Source of the DNA: Methanosaeta sp. UBA80
Lineage (GTDB): Archaea > Halobacteriota > Methanosarcinia > Methanotrichales > Methanotrichaceae
Direction of reading: 5' to 3'
Length of the DNA: 6,553 bases
Assembly (NCBI GenBank): GCA_002505805.1
Contig: DAWB01000066.1
Coordinates: 1,030 to 7,582 of the forward strand
The position numbers and the translations under genes were made by a program. Below are positions 1-5,736 of this stretch, one piece after another; the stretch's first letter is position 1, and every line of letters starts with the position of its first letter. A model generated the notes under the pieces. It was not told the origin of the DNA and did no database searches. It saw only the letters and a program-made list of their open reading frames with translations.

Positions 1-900
1 AAGTTCGTCCAGGCGGAGTCGGAGGAGGCGGCTATCAATATGGTATACGGTGCGGCCACGACCGGCCACCGGGTTTTGGCCGCCTCATCCGGCCCGGGCA
101 TGAGCCTCAAGCAGGAGGGGATAAGCTATATCGCCGGGGCTGAGCTGCCCTGCGTGGTCGTGGATATCTGCCGTGCCGGGCCCGGTTTGGGCAATATCGG
201 CCCGGAGCAGTCGGACTACAATCAGGCCTGCAAGGGAGGCGGCCACGGATGCTATCGCAATATAGTCCTAGCTCCTTCAAGCGTTCAGGAGATGTGCGAT
301 CTGACAGGCAAGGGCTTTGATCTGGCCTTCAAGTATCGCAATCCGGTTATCATACTGGCCGATGGAGTTTTAGGTCATATGGTCGAGCCGCTAAAGTTCC
401 CGGAGGAGGCGCTTGCACCGGCCATAGACACATCCTGGGCGGTGGCCGGAAAAGCGGAGACCAGGGGCAATCTGATCACATCCATCCAGCTCAACTTCGA
501 TGAGCTGGAGCAGCACAACCTCAAGCTCCAGGCCAAATACGATAGGATCCGGGAGAATGAGACTGAGTATGAGGGCTACCGGCTTGATGATGCCGATGTG
601 ATCCTGGTCTCCTACGGCATCAGCAGCAGAATAGCCCGGTCGGCGGTGGATGCAGCCAGAAAGGAGGGAATCAAGGCCGGGCTCTTCCGGCCCATCAGCC
701 TCTGGCCCTTCCCGGACAGAGAGCTGCGCTCCTATGCCGAAAGAGGGGCAAAACTCATCTCCGTGGAGATGAGCGACGGCCAGATGAGAGAGGACATCCG
801 CCTGGCCAGCGGCTGCCGCACTGTGGAGCTGGTCTGCCGCTATGGAGGACGTTTGATTGAGCTTGACTCGGTTATGAAAAAGATCAGGGAGGTGGCTTAG
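1..900 (+). CDS. vorB: 2-oxoacid:ferredoxin oxidoreductase alpha subunit (VorB/KorA type), 5' partial
   Basis: This is the alpha subunit of a CoA-acylating 2-oxoacid:ferredoxin oxidoreductase, probably acting on 2-oxoisovalerate and related branched-chain 2-oxoacids in the cytoplasm. The frame is open from base 1, and the residues before the ATG at 40 ([16 protein letters not shown]) belong to the conserved family core, so 40 is not the start. About 50 N-terminal residues lie left of the window, judged from the usual length of about 350. Of the 299 visible residues, the first ~170 are the pyrimidine-binding domain, with the conserved stretches [34 protein letters not shown] and KGGGHG. A transketolase C-terminal-like domain follows from about residue 195 ([20 protein letters not shown]). 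The stop is two bases before the next ORF, whose SD (GGGAGGTG, 885-892) lies inside this gene, so the two form one operon. The delta ferredoxin subunit is not seen and may lie upstream. Substrate (2-oxoisovalerate versus 2-oxoglutarate) is inferred from overall resemblance to VorB. Confidence 0.93.
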   Translation, partial: KFVQAESEEAAINMVYGAATTGHRVLAASSGPGMSLKQEGISYIAGAELPCVVVDICRAGPGLGNIGPEQSDYNQACKGGGHGCYRNIVLAPSSVQEMCDLTGKGFDLAFKYRNPVIILADGVLGHMVEPLKFPEEALAPAIDTSWAVAGKAETRGNLITSIQLNFDELEQHNLKLQAKYDRIRENETEYEGYRLDDADVILVSYGISSRIARSAVDAARKEGIKAGLFRPISLWPFPDRELRSYAERGAKLISVEMSDGQMREDIRLASGCRTVELVCRYGGRLIELDSVMKKIREVA

Positions 901-902
901 AG

Positions 903-2348
903 ATGGCAGCTAGAGAGAGGGTACTGGGCGGGCATCCGGGACTGTATGCCGAGTTTCCCCGGAAAGGAGGAGCAGCGCCCACGGCCACCCACTATTGCCC
1001 AGGCTGCGGACACGGCATTTTGCACAAGCTAATCGGGGAGGCTATGGCCGATCTGGGAATACAGGACCGCTGTGTGGTCATCAGCCCGGTGGGCTGCGCC
1101 GTTTTCGCCTACTACTATCTGGACTGCGGCCATGTTCAGGCCGCCCACGGTAGGGCACCGGCAATTGGGACAGGGATATCCAGGGCCGAGGACGATGCCA
1201 TCGTCATCTCCTATCAGGGAGACGGGGACCTGGGCTCAATCGGCCTCAATGAGACCATTCAGGCTGCCAATAGGGGAGAGAAGATTGCGGTCTTTTTCAT
1301 CAATAACAGCGTCTACGGCATGACCGGAGGGCAGATGGCACCGACTACCTTGGTGGGCGAGGTGACATCCACCACCCCCGCCGGCCGTGATCCCAAGGAG
1401 CAGGGCTATCCCCTGCACATCTCCGAGATCCTGGACACACTGAAGGCACCTGTCTATATCGAGCGGGTATCGCTTTCAGATATCGAGCACATCAGGAAGG
1501 CCCGCCGGGCGGTCAGAAAGGCCCTGGAGATTCAGAAGGACAAGAAAGGCTATGCCTTTGTGGAGCTGCTCTCTCCCTGCCCCACCATACTGCGGATGAA
1601 TGTACAGGGGATCACCAAGTTCCTCAATGAGCAGATGGAAAAGGAGTATCCTCTCAAGAAGTTCAGAGACAGCTCCGCCGAGGCCCTGCCCATCATCAGA
1701 CCGGAGAGCGACTACGGAAGGGAGTCCCTGGACAGGATCTTCGGCTGCCAGGGAGAGGTGTGCATTGAGCTCTTGAAGGATCCGGATTTTCCGGCCAAAG
1801 GGGTCAAGATCGCCGGATTCGGCGGTCAGGGGGTTTTAAGCATGGGATTGGCCCTGGCCCAGGCGGGCTTCGGCTGCGGCAGGTTCGTCTCCTACTATCC
1901 GGACTACGGGCCGGAGCAGAGGGGGGGTACATCCAATTGCTCGGTGACAATATCCGGCCAGCCCATCGGCTCGCCTGTGGTCGATCACCCCGATGTGCTG
2001 GTGGCCTTTAACCGGCCCTCTCTGGAGAAGTTCGCACCGACGGTGAAAAAGGGAGGGGTGATACTTTACGACTCCATGGCCGGGCAGTTCCAGGGGCCGG
2101 AGGGGGTCAAGGTCATGTCCGTCCCAGCCACGGAGATCGCCACGGAGCACGGGGCGATCCAGGCGGCCAATACGGCCATGTTCGGGGCGCTGATGCAGGC
2201 GGGCAATTTGGGCCTGCCAAAGGAGGCTTACGGAGACGCCTTCCGGGTGACATTCGCCAAGAAGCCCAAGCTGATCCCCAAGAACCTGGAGATCCTGGAG
2301 GCGGGAGCCGGGGCGGTCAGAGTGCTGGAGATGGCGGCGAGAAAGTAG
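903..2348 (+). CDS. 2-oxoacid:ferredoxin oxidoreductase, fused beta (TPP-binding) and gamma subunits
   Basis: This 481-residue protein joins two subunits that are usually separate. Residues ~25-260 are the TPP-binding beta subunit: CPGCGHG (C32, C35), VGCAVF, the TPP/Mg motif G106-D-G-D-L with N134-N135, the segment [13 protein letters not shown], and a further cysteine in LSPCPT (C226). The cysteines fit the proximal [4Fe-4S] cluster of the family. Residues ~298-481 are the gamma (catalytic-domain) subunit, opening with the nucleotide-like loop KIAGFGGQG (302-310) and continuing with [16 protein letters not shown] and [12 protein letters not shown]. The linker (~230-298) holds no recognised domain. 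Known family chemistry is oxidative decarboxylation of a 2-oxoacid with CoA and transfer of electrons to ferredoxin. The ATG at 903 has a strong SD (GGGAGGTG) and sits two bases after the alpha stop. Subunit assignment is firm. Substrate is inferred, with VorA/VorC-like resemblance favouring branched-chain 2-oxoacids. A near-copy of codons ~392-422 reappears at 5513. Confidence 0.94.
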   Translation: MAARERVLGGHPGLYAEFPRKGGAAPTATHYCPGCGHGILHKLIGEAMADLGIQDRCVVISPVGCAVFAYYYLDCGHVQAAHGRAPAIGTGISRAEDDAIVISYQGDGDLGSIGLNETIQAANRGEKIAVFFINNSVYGMTGGQMAPTTLVGEVTSTTPAGRDPKEQGYPLHISEILDTLKAPVYIERVSLSDIEHIRKARRAVRKALEIQKDKKGYAFVELLSPCPTILRMNVQGITKFLNEQMEKEYPLKKFRDSSAEALPIIRPESDYGRESLDRIFGCQGEVCIELLKDPDFPAKGVKIAGFGGQGVLSMGLALAQAGFGCGRFVSYYPDYGPEQRGGTSNCSVTISGQPIGSPVVDHPDVLVAFNRPSLEKFAPTVKKGGVILYDSMAGQFQGPEGVKVMSVPATEIATEHGAIQAANTAMFGALMQAGNLGLPKEAYGDAFRVTFAKKPKLIPKNLEILEAGAGAVRVLEMAARK

Positions 2349-2370
2349 GCCGCCTTTAATCTTTTTATTT
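2333..2370 (+). terminator. Hairpin plus T-rich tract ending the oxidoreductase operon
   Basis: A perfect 6-bp GC stem, GGCGGC (2333-2338) with GCCGCC (2349-2354), encloses a 10-base loop that contains the TAG stop codon. It runs directly into TTTAATCTTTTTATTT. A U-rich tract is the known core archaeal termination signal; the stem makes this look like an intrinsic terminator. Because the stem overlaps the last codons, ribosomes would mask it while translating. Confidence 0.55.
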
Positions 2371-2401
2371 ATAATTAGAAATTAAATTATTATCTTTTAG
2401 G

Positions 2402-2437
2402 ATCTCAAATTACAGGCGGACAAAGTAATTATGAGAT
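2402..2437. repeat. Inverted repeat in the convergent intergenic gap
   Basis: ATCTCAAATTAC (2402-2413) pairs with GTAATTATGAGAT (2425-2437), giving 12 base pairs with a single bulged base and an 11-base loop (AGGCGGACAAA). It lies between two convergent genes with AT-rich sequence on both sides, so it may act as a bidirectional transcript end or RNA-stabilising hairpin. The role is inferred; the pairing is seen. Confidence 0.5.
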
Positions 2438-2450
2438 AAAATTTATGGTA

Positions 2451-2476
2451 AAACAGAAATCAAAAAAGAGAAAGAG
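2451..2476 (-). terminator. U-rich tract after the small secreted protein gene
   Basis: Read on the minus strand, the bases just past the TGA at 2477-2479 are pyrimidine-rich with several T runs, including TTTTTT and TTTT, as expected of an archaeal U-tract terminator. There is no hairpin directly in front of it; the inverted repeat at 2402-2437 lies further downstream. Confidence 0.4.
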
Positions 2477-2866
2477 TCAATAAACACGAGGAAACTGAGC
2501 TACTGTAGGCGCTTTGAAGCACGTGCAGTCGAAGACGCCGGTTGCAGACTTGAATGCCTTCTTGTCCAATGGCTGCATGTCAGCAAAGCCGCTAATTATC
2601 GGGGCGATCTCGCCGCCGCTATCCAATCCCTGGGCCTGGAGCGGTGTCTCCATCGCTGATATATCCCCGGGATTCTTGCGAACTCCTGAGATCAGCTTGT
2701 CGTCATCAACAACATGGCCAAGAGGTGAAGATCCCCAATTCCACAGGCCGCTTCCGGATTCGATCCTGTTAAAAGCATCCCTACCGGACTGTCCACTGAG
2801 ATCAGCAACTGCAGAGGAGAGAGGTACCATTGAAAGGACCAAAATGCATAGGGCTAAAAGTCTCAT
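2477..2866 (-). CDS. Small secreted protein of unknown function
   Basis: This encodes a 129-residue protein I do not recognise. Residues 1-21 form a classic signal peptide: M-R, a hydrophobic core LLALCILVLSMVPL, then SSAVA with likely cleavage before D22. The mature part of ~108 residues is soluble-looking, with an aromatic patch LWNW (41-44), an acidic run VDDDK, glycine- and serine-rich segments, and a C-terminal CTC pair (C114, C116) that could bind a metal or form a disulfide. The ATG is preceded on the minus strand by AAGGAA about eight bases upstream, a modest SD that overlaps a perfect 16-bp palindrome. The plus strand of the same stretch is also open, but only from a TTG without SD or signal peptide, so the minus reading is preferred. 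It would act outside the cytoplasmic membrane. It lies 103 bp downstream of the protease gene on the same strand, and a candidate promoter in the gap suggests separate transcription. Confidence 0.72.
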   Translation of the reverse strand: MRLLALCILVLSMVPLSSAVADLSGQSGRDAFNRIESGSGLWNWGSSPLGHVVDDDKLISGVRKNPGDISAMETPLQAQGLDSGGEIAPIISGFADMQPLDKKAFKSATGVFDCTCFKAPTVAQFPRVY

Positions 2867-2872
2867 TCTATC

Positions 2873-2888
2873 ATTCCTTCGAAGGAAT
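2873..2888. promoter_or_regulatory. Perfect 16-bp palindrome over the SD of the secreted-protein gene
   Basis: ATTCCTTCGAAGGAAT is its own reverse complement. It covers the region just upstream of the ATG at 2866 (minus strand) and includes that gene's putative SD (AAGGAA). It could be an operator for a dimeric regulator, or an mRNA hairpin hiding the SD. Only the symmetry is seen; the function is inferred. Confidence 0.5.
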
Positions 2889-2917
2889 TTAGGATGATGA
2901 AGAGGTAAATACTTTTG

Positions 2918-2928
2918 CTATTTATTCG
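2918..2928 (-). promoter_or_regulatory. Candidate archaeal TATA box for the secreted-protein gene
   Basis: On the minus strand this reads CGAATAAATAG: an AT-rich TATA-like element with a purine-rich CGAA in front that could serve as a BRE. A start site about 25 bases downstream, near 2895, would leave a leader of roughly 30 bases containing the palindrome and the SD. The match is plausible but not strong. Confidence 0.35.
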
Positions 2929-2969
2929 TTGCAGTCAGGAGTCAGGAGCAATTATTTTTCTGGTCCGCC

Positions 2970-3791
2970 TCAATCGCCGGGCATGATCACGTCAGTTGCC
3001 GCCCTGTCGCCACTCAACATCGTCCGCCGGTTCAGCAGCACGATGATGACCGCAGCAACAGCGAAAACGAGGCTGTCCCAGGGCTGGGCGTCGGGCCAGG
3101 CCGGACCGTTCATCTGGAAGTGGTACAGTGCGGCAATGAGGAGGCTGCCCTGTGCGGCGTTGAACATGGCAGTCAGGATCACTGTGATCGCCAGGACTCC
3201 TACAAAGTACGGACCGAAGGACCAGGCGCTTTGAGGGCTTCCGCTGAGAAAGAATGCCGGCAGATGCCACAGGCCCCAGATCCCGCCCAGGATCAGGCTG
3301 GACCAGAGGGGAGTATAGCGGCGCTGCAGAAGGGGCAGAGCCAGGCCGCGCCAGCCCAGCTCCTCAATGGGCCCTATGACCAGCCCCGTGGCCAGGGCGG
3401 GCAGGACTCCGTACCAGGGGGAGAATGGGAAGGGATCGGTGATGGTGCCCTTGATTGCAGCGCCCAGATAGAAGGCGGCGGGTATGCCGAGCACCAGTAA
3501 GGCCCACCAGCAGAGGGGCATACGCCACAATGCAAAGCGGCGGAAGAATCGTTTGAGGCCGGCAGCACCGCAGCTTCGCCAGACCAGGAAGATGGCGGCT
3601 ATGGCCGGCGAGTACACGGCCAGGATGAAAAGAGGATTGGTGTAGCCCATGGGGCCGAAGATGGCCTCGGTCTGGACAGGGAAGAAGATCAAGAGGGCAA
3701 TGATCCCCCAGCCCAATGCGAAGGTGATGGCGAAGAACGGAACCAGGGCTCCGAAGTTCATGTCGTGCGGTGACGTTTCAGTTGTTGCCAT
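2970..3791 (-). CDS. CPBP-family intramembrane metalloprotease (Abi/CAAX protease-like)
   Basis: A 273-residue polytopic membrane protein with the signature of the CPBP (CAAX protease and bacteriocin-processing) family. Motif 1 is EELGWRG, with E143, E144 and R148. Motif 2 is the WGLWHLP segment with H176, where W replaces the more usual F three residues before the histidine. Motif 3 is H224 with N228 in YHFQMN. These polar residues lie in predicted membrane helices and form the metal-dependent active site in studied relatives. Hydrophobic segments are seen at about 15-37, 54-71, 93-111, 127-142, 163-181, 192-212 and 240-254. The start ATG has GAGG (3798-3801 on the plus strand) six bases upstream. 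Family members cleave prenylated or other membrane peptides, and some confer bacteriocin immunity; the substrate here is unknown. It is divergent from the exported beta-propeller gene and upstream of the small secreted protein on the same strand, but no functional link can be shown. Confidence 0.9.
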   Translation of the reverse strand: MATTETSPHDMNFGALVPFFAITFALGWGIIALLIFFPVQTEAIFGPMGYTNPLFILAVYSPAIAAIFLVWRSCGAAGLKRFFRRFALWRMPLCWWALLVLGIPAAFYLGAAIKGTITDPFPFSPWYGVLPALATGLVIGPIEELGWRGLALPLLQRRYTPLWSSLILGGIWGLWHLPAFFLSGSPQSAWSFGPYFVGVLAITVILTAMFNAAQGSLLIAALYHFQMNGPAWPDAQPWDSLVFAVAAVIIVLLNRRTMLSGDRAATDVIMPGD

Positions 3792-3821
3792 GCGTTTCCT
3801 CGATCATTAAATTATAGCGCC

Positions 3822-3838
3822 CAATGCGATTGGCATTG
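3822..3838. repeat. Small dyads in the divergent control region
   Basis: CAATGC (3822-3827) and GCATTG (3833-3838) form a 6-bp inverted repeat with a five-base spacer, and CCAAT/ATTGG overlaps it with a three-base spacer. It lies about 30-50 bases upstream of the protease start. It could be an operator, but arms this short can arise by chance. Confidence 0.25.
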
Positions 3839-3905
3839 CTGGAATCTGCTTTATGGGGTAATAAGGCTTGCCAAGCAGCCCTCAAATGCAGGCGCTGAAC
3901 AGAGG

Positions 3906-3935
3906 CTCTTGCCGAAATTTATTTACCCACAAGAG
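3906..3935 (+). promoter_or_regulatory. BRE/TATA promoter of the beta-propeller gene, flanked by an inverted repeat
   Basis: CGAAATTTATTTA (3913-3925) is a good match to an archaeal BRE (CGAAA) followed by a TATA box (TTTATTTA, 3918-3925). Transcription would start about 25 bases downstream, near 3947, giving a leader of about 50 bases before the ATG at 3996. CTCTTG (3906-3911) and CAAGAG (3930-3935) form an inverted repeat that brackets the element, as an operator blocking TBP/TFB access might. The promoter reading is fairly strong; the operator reading is inferred. Confidence 0.5.
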
Positions 3936-3983
3936 GGAATAACAGGAAGGAATCCTCAGCTGGCATCCATTTTAGGAGGATTT

Positions 3984-3988
3984 GGAGG
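3984..3988 (+). promoter_or_regulatory. Ribosome binding site deciding the start of the beta-propeller gene
   Basis: GGAGG lies seven bases before the ATG at 3996 and fixes that codon as the start. The longer in-frame alternative, a TTG at 3909, has no SD, overlaps the BRE/TATA promoter, and would place a 29-residue polar extension in front of an otherwise standard signal peptide. Confidence 0.8.
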
Positions 3989-3995
3989 CGCAAAT

Positions 3996-5435
3996 ATGTT
4001 TTGGAAAATGAGTTCATTTCATGGCCTGAAAGCTTCATCGATCTTGACTGCCCTGGCGGTCCTGGCTCTTTCAGCTATGCTGTCAATTCCGGTGCAGGCT
4101 CATCCCCCGTCGGAGGTAATGCTCAGCTATGACCAGGACAACCAGACTCTCAATGTGGCCGTACTGCATAAGGTGTCCTCTCCCTCCGGCCACTATGTGG
4201 TGCAGGTTGATATCTTCAAGAATGGTGAGAAGATCTTGAGCAGCGACTACCGCAGCCAGCCCTCGACATCAGATCCCTTCACCTACTCCTATGCGGTGAA
4301 TGCCACATCCGGAGATGTGCTGAAAGCCACCGCATTCTGCAGCATCGCCGGGAGCAGGAGTGGAGAGCTGACGGTTGGGGAGAATGACAGGCTGACAGTC
4401 AAGTCCGCCCCTGCTGCCTCTGACCTGCCCCTGGAGGATATCGTCCTGCCAAAAGGCTTTGCCATCCAGATCTTCGCCCAGGACCTCTCCTATCCCCGCT
4501 CGCTGGCTTTAGGCGACGAGGGCACCATATTCGTGGGCACCCGCCTGCCCTTCGACTTGATCGACTCCGGGGATAAGACCCCGGTCTATGCCATCCAGGA
4601 TCTCAATGGGGATGGCCTTGCGGAGGAGAGCGAGATCAAGGTGGTGGACATGCTCCGAAATCCCAATGGAGTGGCCTTCCACGAGGGCTCGCTTTATGTG
4701 GCGGAGATAGACAGGATCCTGCGCTATGACAGGATCGAGGCCAATCTGGACAGCCCGCCGGAGGCGGTGGAGGTGGCCCGTCTGCCCTATTATATCCTGC
4801 ACGGCTGGAGGTACATCGCTTTTGGGCCGGACGAGAAGCTCTACGTGGCGGTGGGGGCAGACTGCAATGTCTGTGAGCCAGTGGATGAGCTGAACGGCAC
4901 AATCCTGCGCATGAATGCCGACGGCAGCGACAGGGAGGTCTATGCCAAGGGCGTCCGAAACTCCGTGGGCATGGACTGGAGCCCATCCGGGGAGCTATGG
5001 TTCACAGACAACGGCAGGGATATGCTGGGCAATGACATCCCATCCGATGAGCTGAACCACGCCCCGGTGGCGGGCCTGGACTTTGGATTCCCCACCTGCC
5101 ATGAGAAGATGCCTCCCGCCTGGGCCCTGGGGCCGCACGTGGCCGCTCTGGGAATGAGGTTCTACCAGGGGGAGATGTTCCCGGCGGAGTACGACAGCCA
5201 GATCTTCATAGCGGAGCACGGCTCCTGGAACAGGGATGAGCCCATAGGCTACAGGCTGGCGGCGGTGAAGGTGGTGAATGATACAGCCATAGGCCATCAG
5301 ATCTTCGCCTCGGGCTGGCTGCAGGAGGGCGAGGCCTGGGGCAGGCCGGTGGATGTGCAGCCGCTGCCGGACGGATCGCTGCTGGTGTCAGACGATCTGG
5401 CTGGGGTGATCTATCGGATCATGTATTCTGCTTGA
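3996..5435 (+). CDS. Exported PQQ-sugar-dehydrogenase-like beta-propeller protein with N-terminal Ig-like domain
   Basis: A 479-residue exported protein. Residues 1-35 are a signal peptide with a long hydrophobic core and VQA before H36. Residues ~36-130 form a beta-rich domain (HPPSEVMLSYD, HYVVQVDIFKNG, GDVLKATAFCSIAGS) that resembles the Ig-like fold of SoxZ or desulfoferrodoxin; this comparison is by eye. From about 150 (LPKGFAIQIF) to the end is a beta-propeller of the glucose/sorbosone dehydrogenase family. In it are the calcium-loop-like D202-L-N-G-D-G, H269 before the FGPDEKLYV strand (the place of the catalytic histidine in soluble glucose dehydrogenase), R321 in VRNSVG, and the family hallmark WFTDNGRD (335-342) with DELN (351-354). 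A CNVC pair (C290, C293) is also present. It therefore may oxidise a sugar or alcohol outside the membrane, but methanogens are not known to make PQQ, so the cofactor and activity are open. It has its own promoter and terminator and is probably a single-gene transcript. Confidence 0.87.
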   Translation: MFWKMSSFHGLKASSILTALAVLALSAMLSIPVQAHPPSEVMLSYDQDNQTLNVAVLHKVSSPSGHYVVQVDIFKNGEKILSSDYRSQPSTSDPFTYSYAVNATSGDVLKATAFCSIAGSRSGELTVGENDRLTVKSAPAASDLPLEDIVLPKGFAIQIFAQDLSYPRSLALGDEGTIFVGTRLPFDLIDSGDKTPVYAIQDLNGDGLAEESEIKVVDMLRNPNGVAFHEGSLYVAEIDRILRYDRIEANLDSPPEAVEVARLPYYILHGWRYIAFGPDEKLYVAVGADCNVCEPVDELNGTILRMNADGSDREVYAKGVRNSVGMDWSPSGELWFTDNGRDMLGNDIPSDELNHAPVAGLDFGFPTCHEKMPPAWALGPHVAALGMRFYQGEMFPAEYDSQIFIAEHGSWNRDEPIGYRLAAVKVVNDTAIGHQIFASGWLQEGEAWGRPVDVQPLPDGSLLVSDDLAGVIYRIMYSA

Positions 5436-5464
5436 GGGATTGGGGCCCTCAAGCTGCCTTTTTT
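5430..5464 (+). terminator. Strong hairpin terminator containing the stop codon
   Basis: GCTTGAGGG (5430-5438) and CCCTCAAGC (5446-5454) form a perfect 9-bp stem with a seven-base loop, followed after four bases by TTTTTT (5459-5464). The TGA stop (5433-5435) of the beta-propeller gene lies inside the left arm. The structure matches an intrinsic terminator more closely than the bare U-tract usual in archaea. Confidence 0.75.
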
Positions 5465-5511
5465 CCCTGGATTGCGCCAGGATTAATTTTGGTTCATCAG
5501 TCTCGGCGAAT

Positions 5512-5687
5512 TCATGGCCGGGCAGTTCCAGGGGCCGGAGGGGGTCAAGGTCATGTCCGTCCCGGCCACGGAGATCGCCACGGAGCACGGGGCCATCCAG
5601 GCGGCGATCCAGGCGGCCAACAAAGGCATATTTGGAGCGTTGATGCTGACGGAAAATCTGGATTGCCACGGTAGTCTTAAACTTTAA
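5512..5687 (+). pseudogene. Chimeric duplicate fragment of the oxidoreductase gamma domain
   Basis: Bases 5513-5605 match 2075-2167 with only two differences (5564 and 5594), and both are silent third-position changes in the gamma-domain frame. A 12-bp tandem duplication follows, giving AIQAAIQAA where the parent has AIQAA. After about 5618 the match falls sharply, with about 15 differences in the next 45 bases, although the protein is still gamma-like (GIFGALM). The frame stays open from the ATG at 5514 to the TAA at 5685-5687, encoding 57 residues that begin [16 protein letters not shown]. No SD precedes the ATG, the glycine-rich GFGGQG loop and the rest of the gamma domain are missing, and the C-terminus (NLDCHGSLKL) is unlike the family. 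It is most likely a non-functional remnant left by recombination. A short expressed peptide cannot be excluded. Nothing recognisable lies between the terminator and this fragment (5465-5511). Confidence 0.8.
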
Positions 5688-5689
5688 CC

Positions 5690-5702
5690 GATAATACTTT
5701 AT
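5690..5702 (+). promoter_or_regulatory. Candidate TATA region for the DUF4062 gene
   Basis: GATAATACTTTAT is the AT-rich element closest to the expected distance. A start about 25 bases downstream, near 5722, would leave a short leader that just includes the SD at 5726. The core is not a close consensus match, so this is tentative. Confidence 0.35.
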
Positions 5703-5725
5703 CCAAAATTAGCCATCAATAAGCC

Positions 5726-5729
5726 GGAG
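5726..5729 (+). promoter_or_regulatory. Ribosome binding site supporting a GTG start
   Basis: GGAG is seven bases before GTG at 5737. The overlapping ATG at 5730 is in another frame and reads only about 17 codons before a stop, so the SD serves the GTG. Confidence 0.7.
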
Positions 5730-5736
5730 ATGGATC

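Noticed and set aside
40..42. ATG as the start of the alpha subunit
   Set aside because: The frame is open from base 1, and the residues before it match the conserved family core, so the gene begins outside the window.
2514..2897. 127-codon plus-strand reading frame opposite the secreted-protein gene
   Set aside because: It starts with TTG, lacks an SD, and shows no signal peptide or family motif, whereas the minus strand has a textbook signal peptide.
2934..2947. Tandem GTCAGGA repeat in the gap between the two minus-strand genes
   Set aside because: Two 7-base units are too few to imply a function and are compatible with chance or slippage.
2929..3500. Plus-strand frames opposite the CPBP protease gene
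   Set aside because: They are antisense shadows of a gene with clear protease motifs, and their translations have no recognisable features.
3806..3816. TATA-like ATTAAATTATA in front of the CPBP protease
   Set aside because: It is so close to the ATG that the start site would fall at or just inside the coding region, which conflicts with a usable SD upstream of that ATG.
3909..3995. TTG at 3909 as the start of the beta-propeller protein
   Set aside because: It has no SD, overlaps the promoter, and would put a polar extension before the signal peptide; the ATG at 3996 has GGAGG at ideal spacing.
4636..4986. Proline- and arginine-rich minus-strand frame within the propeller gene
   Set aside because: Its odd composition is what results from reading the GC-rich codons of the real gene on the opposite strand.
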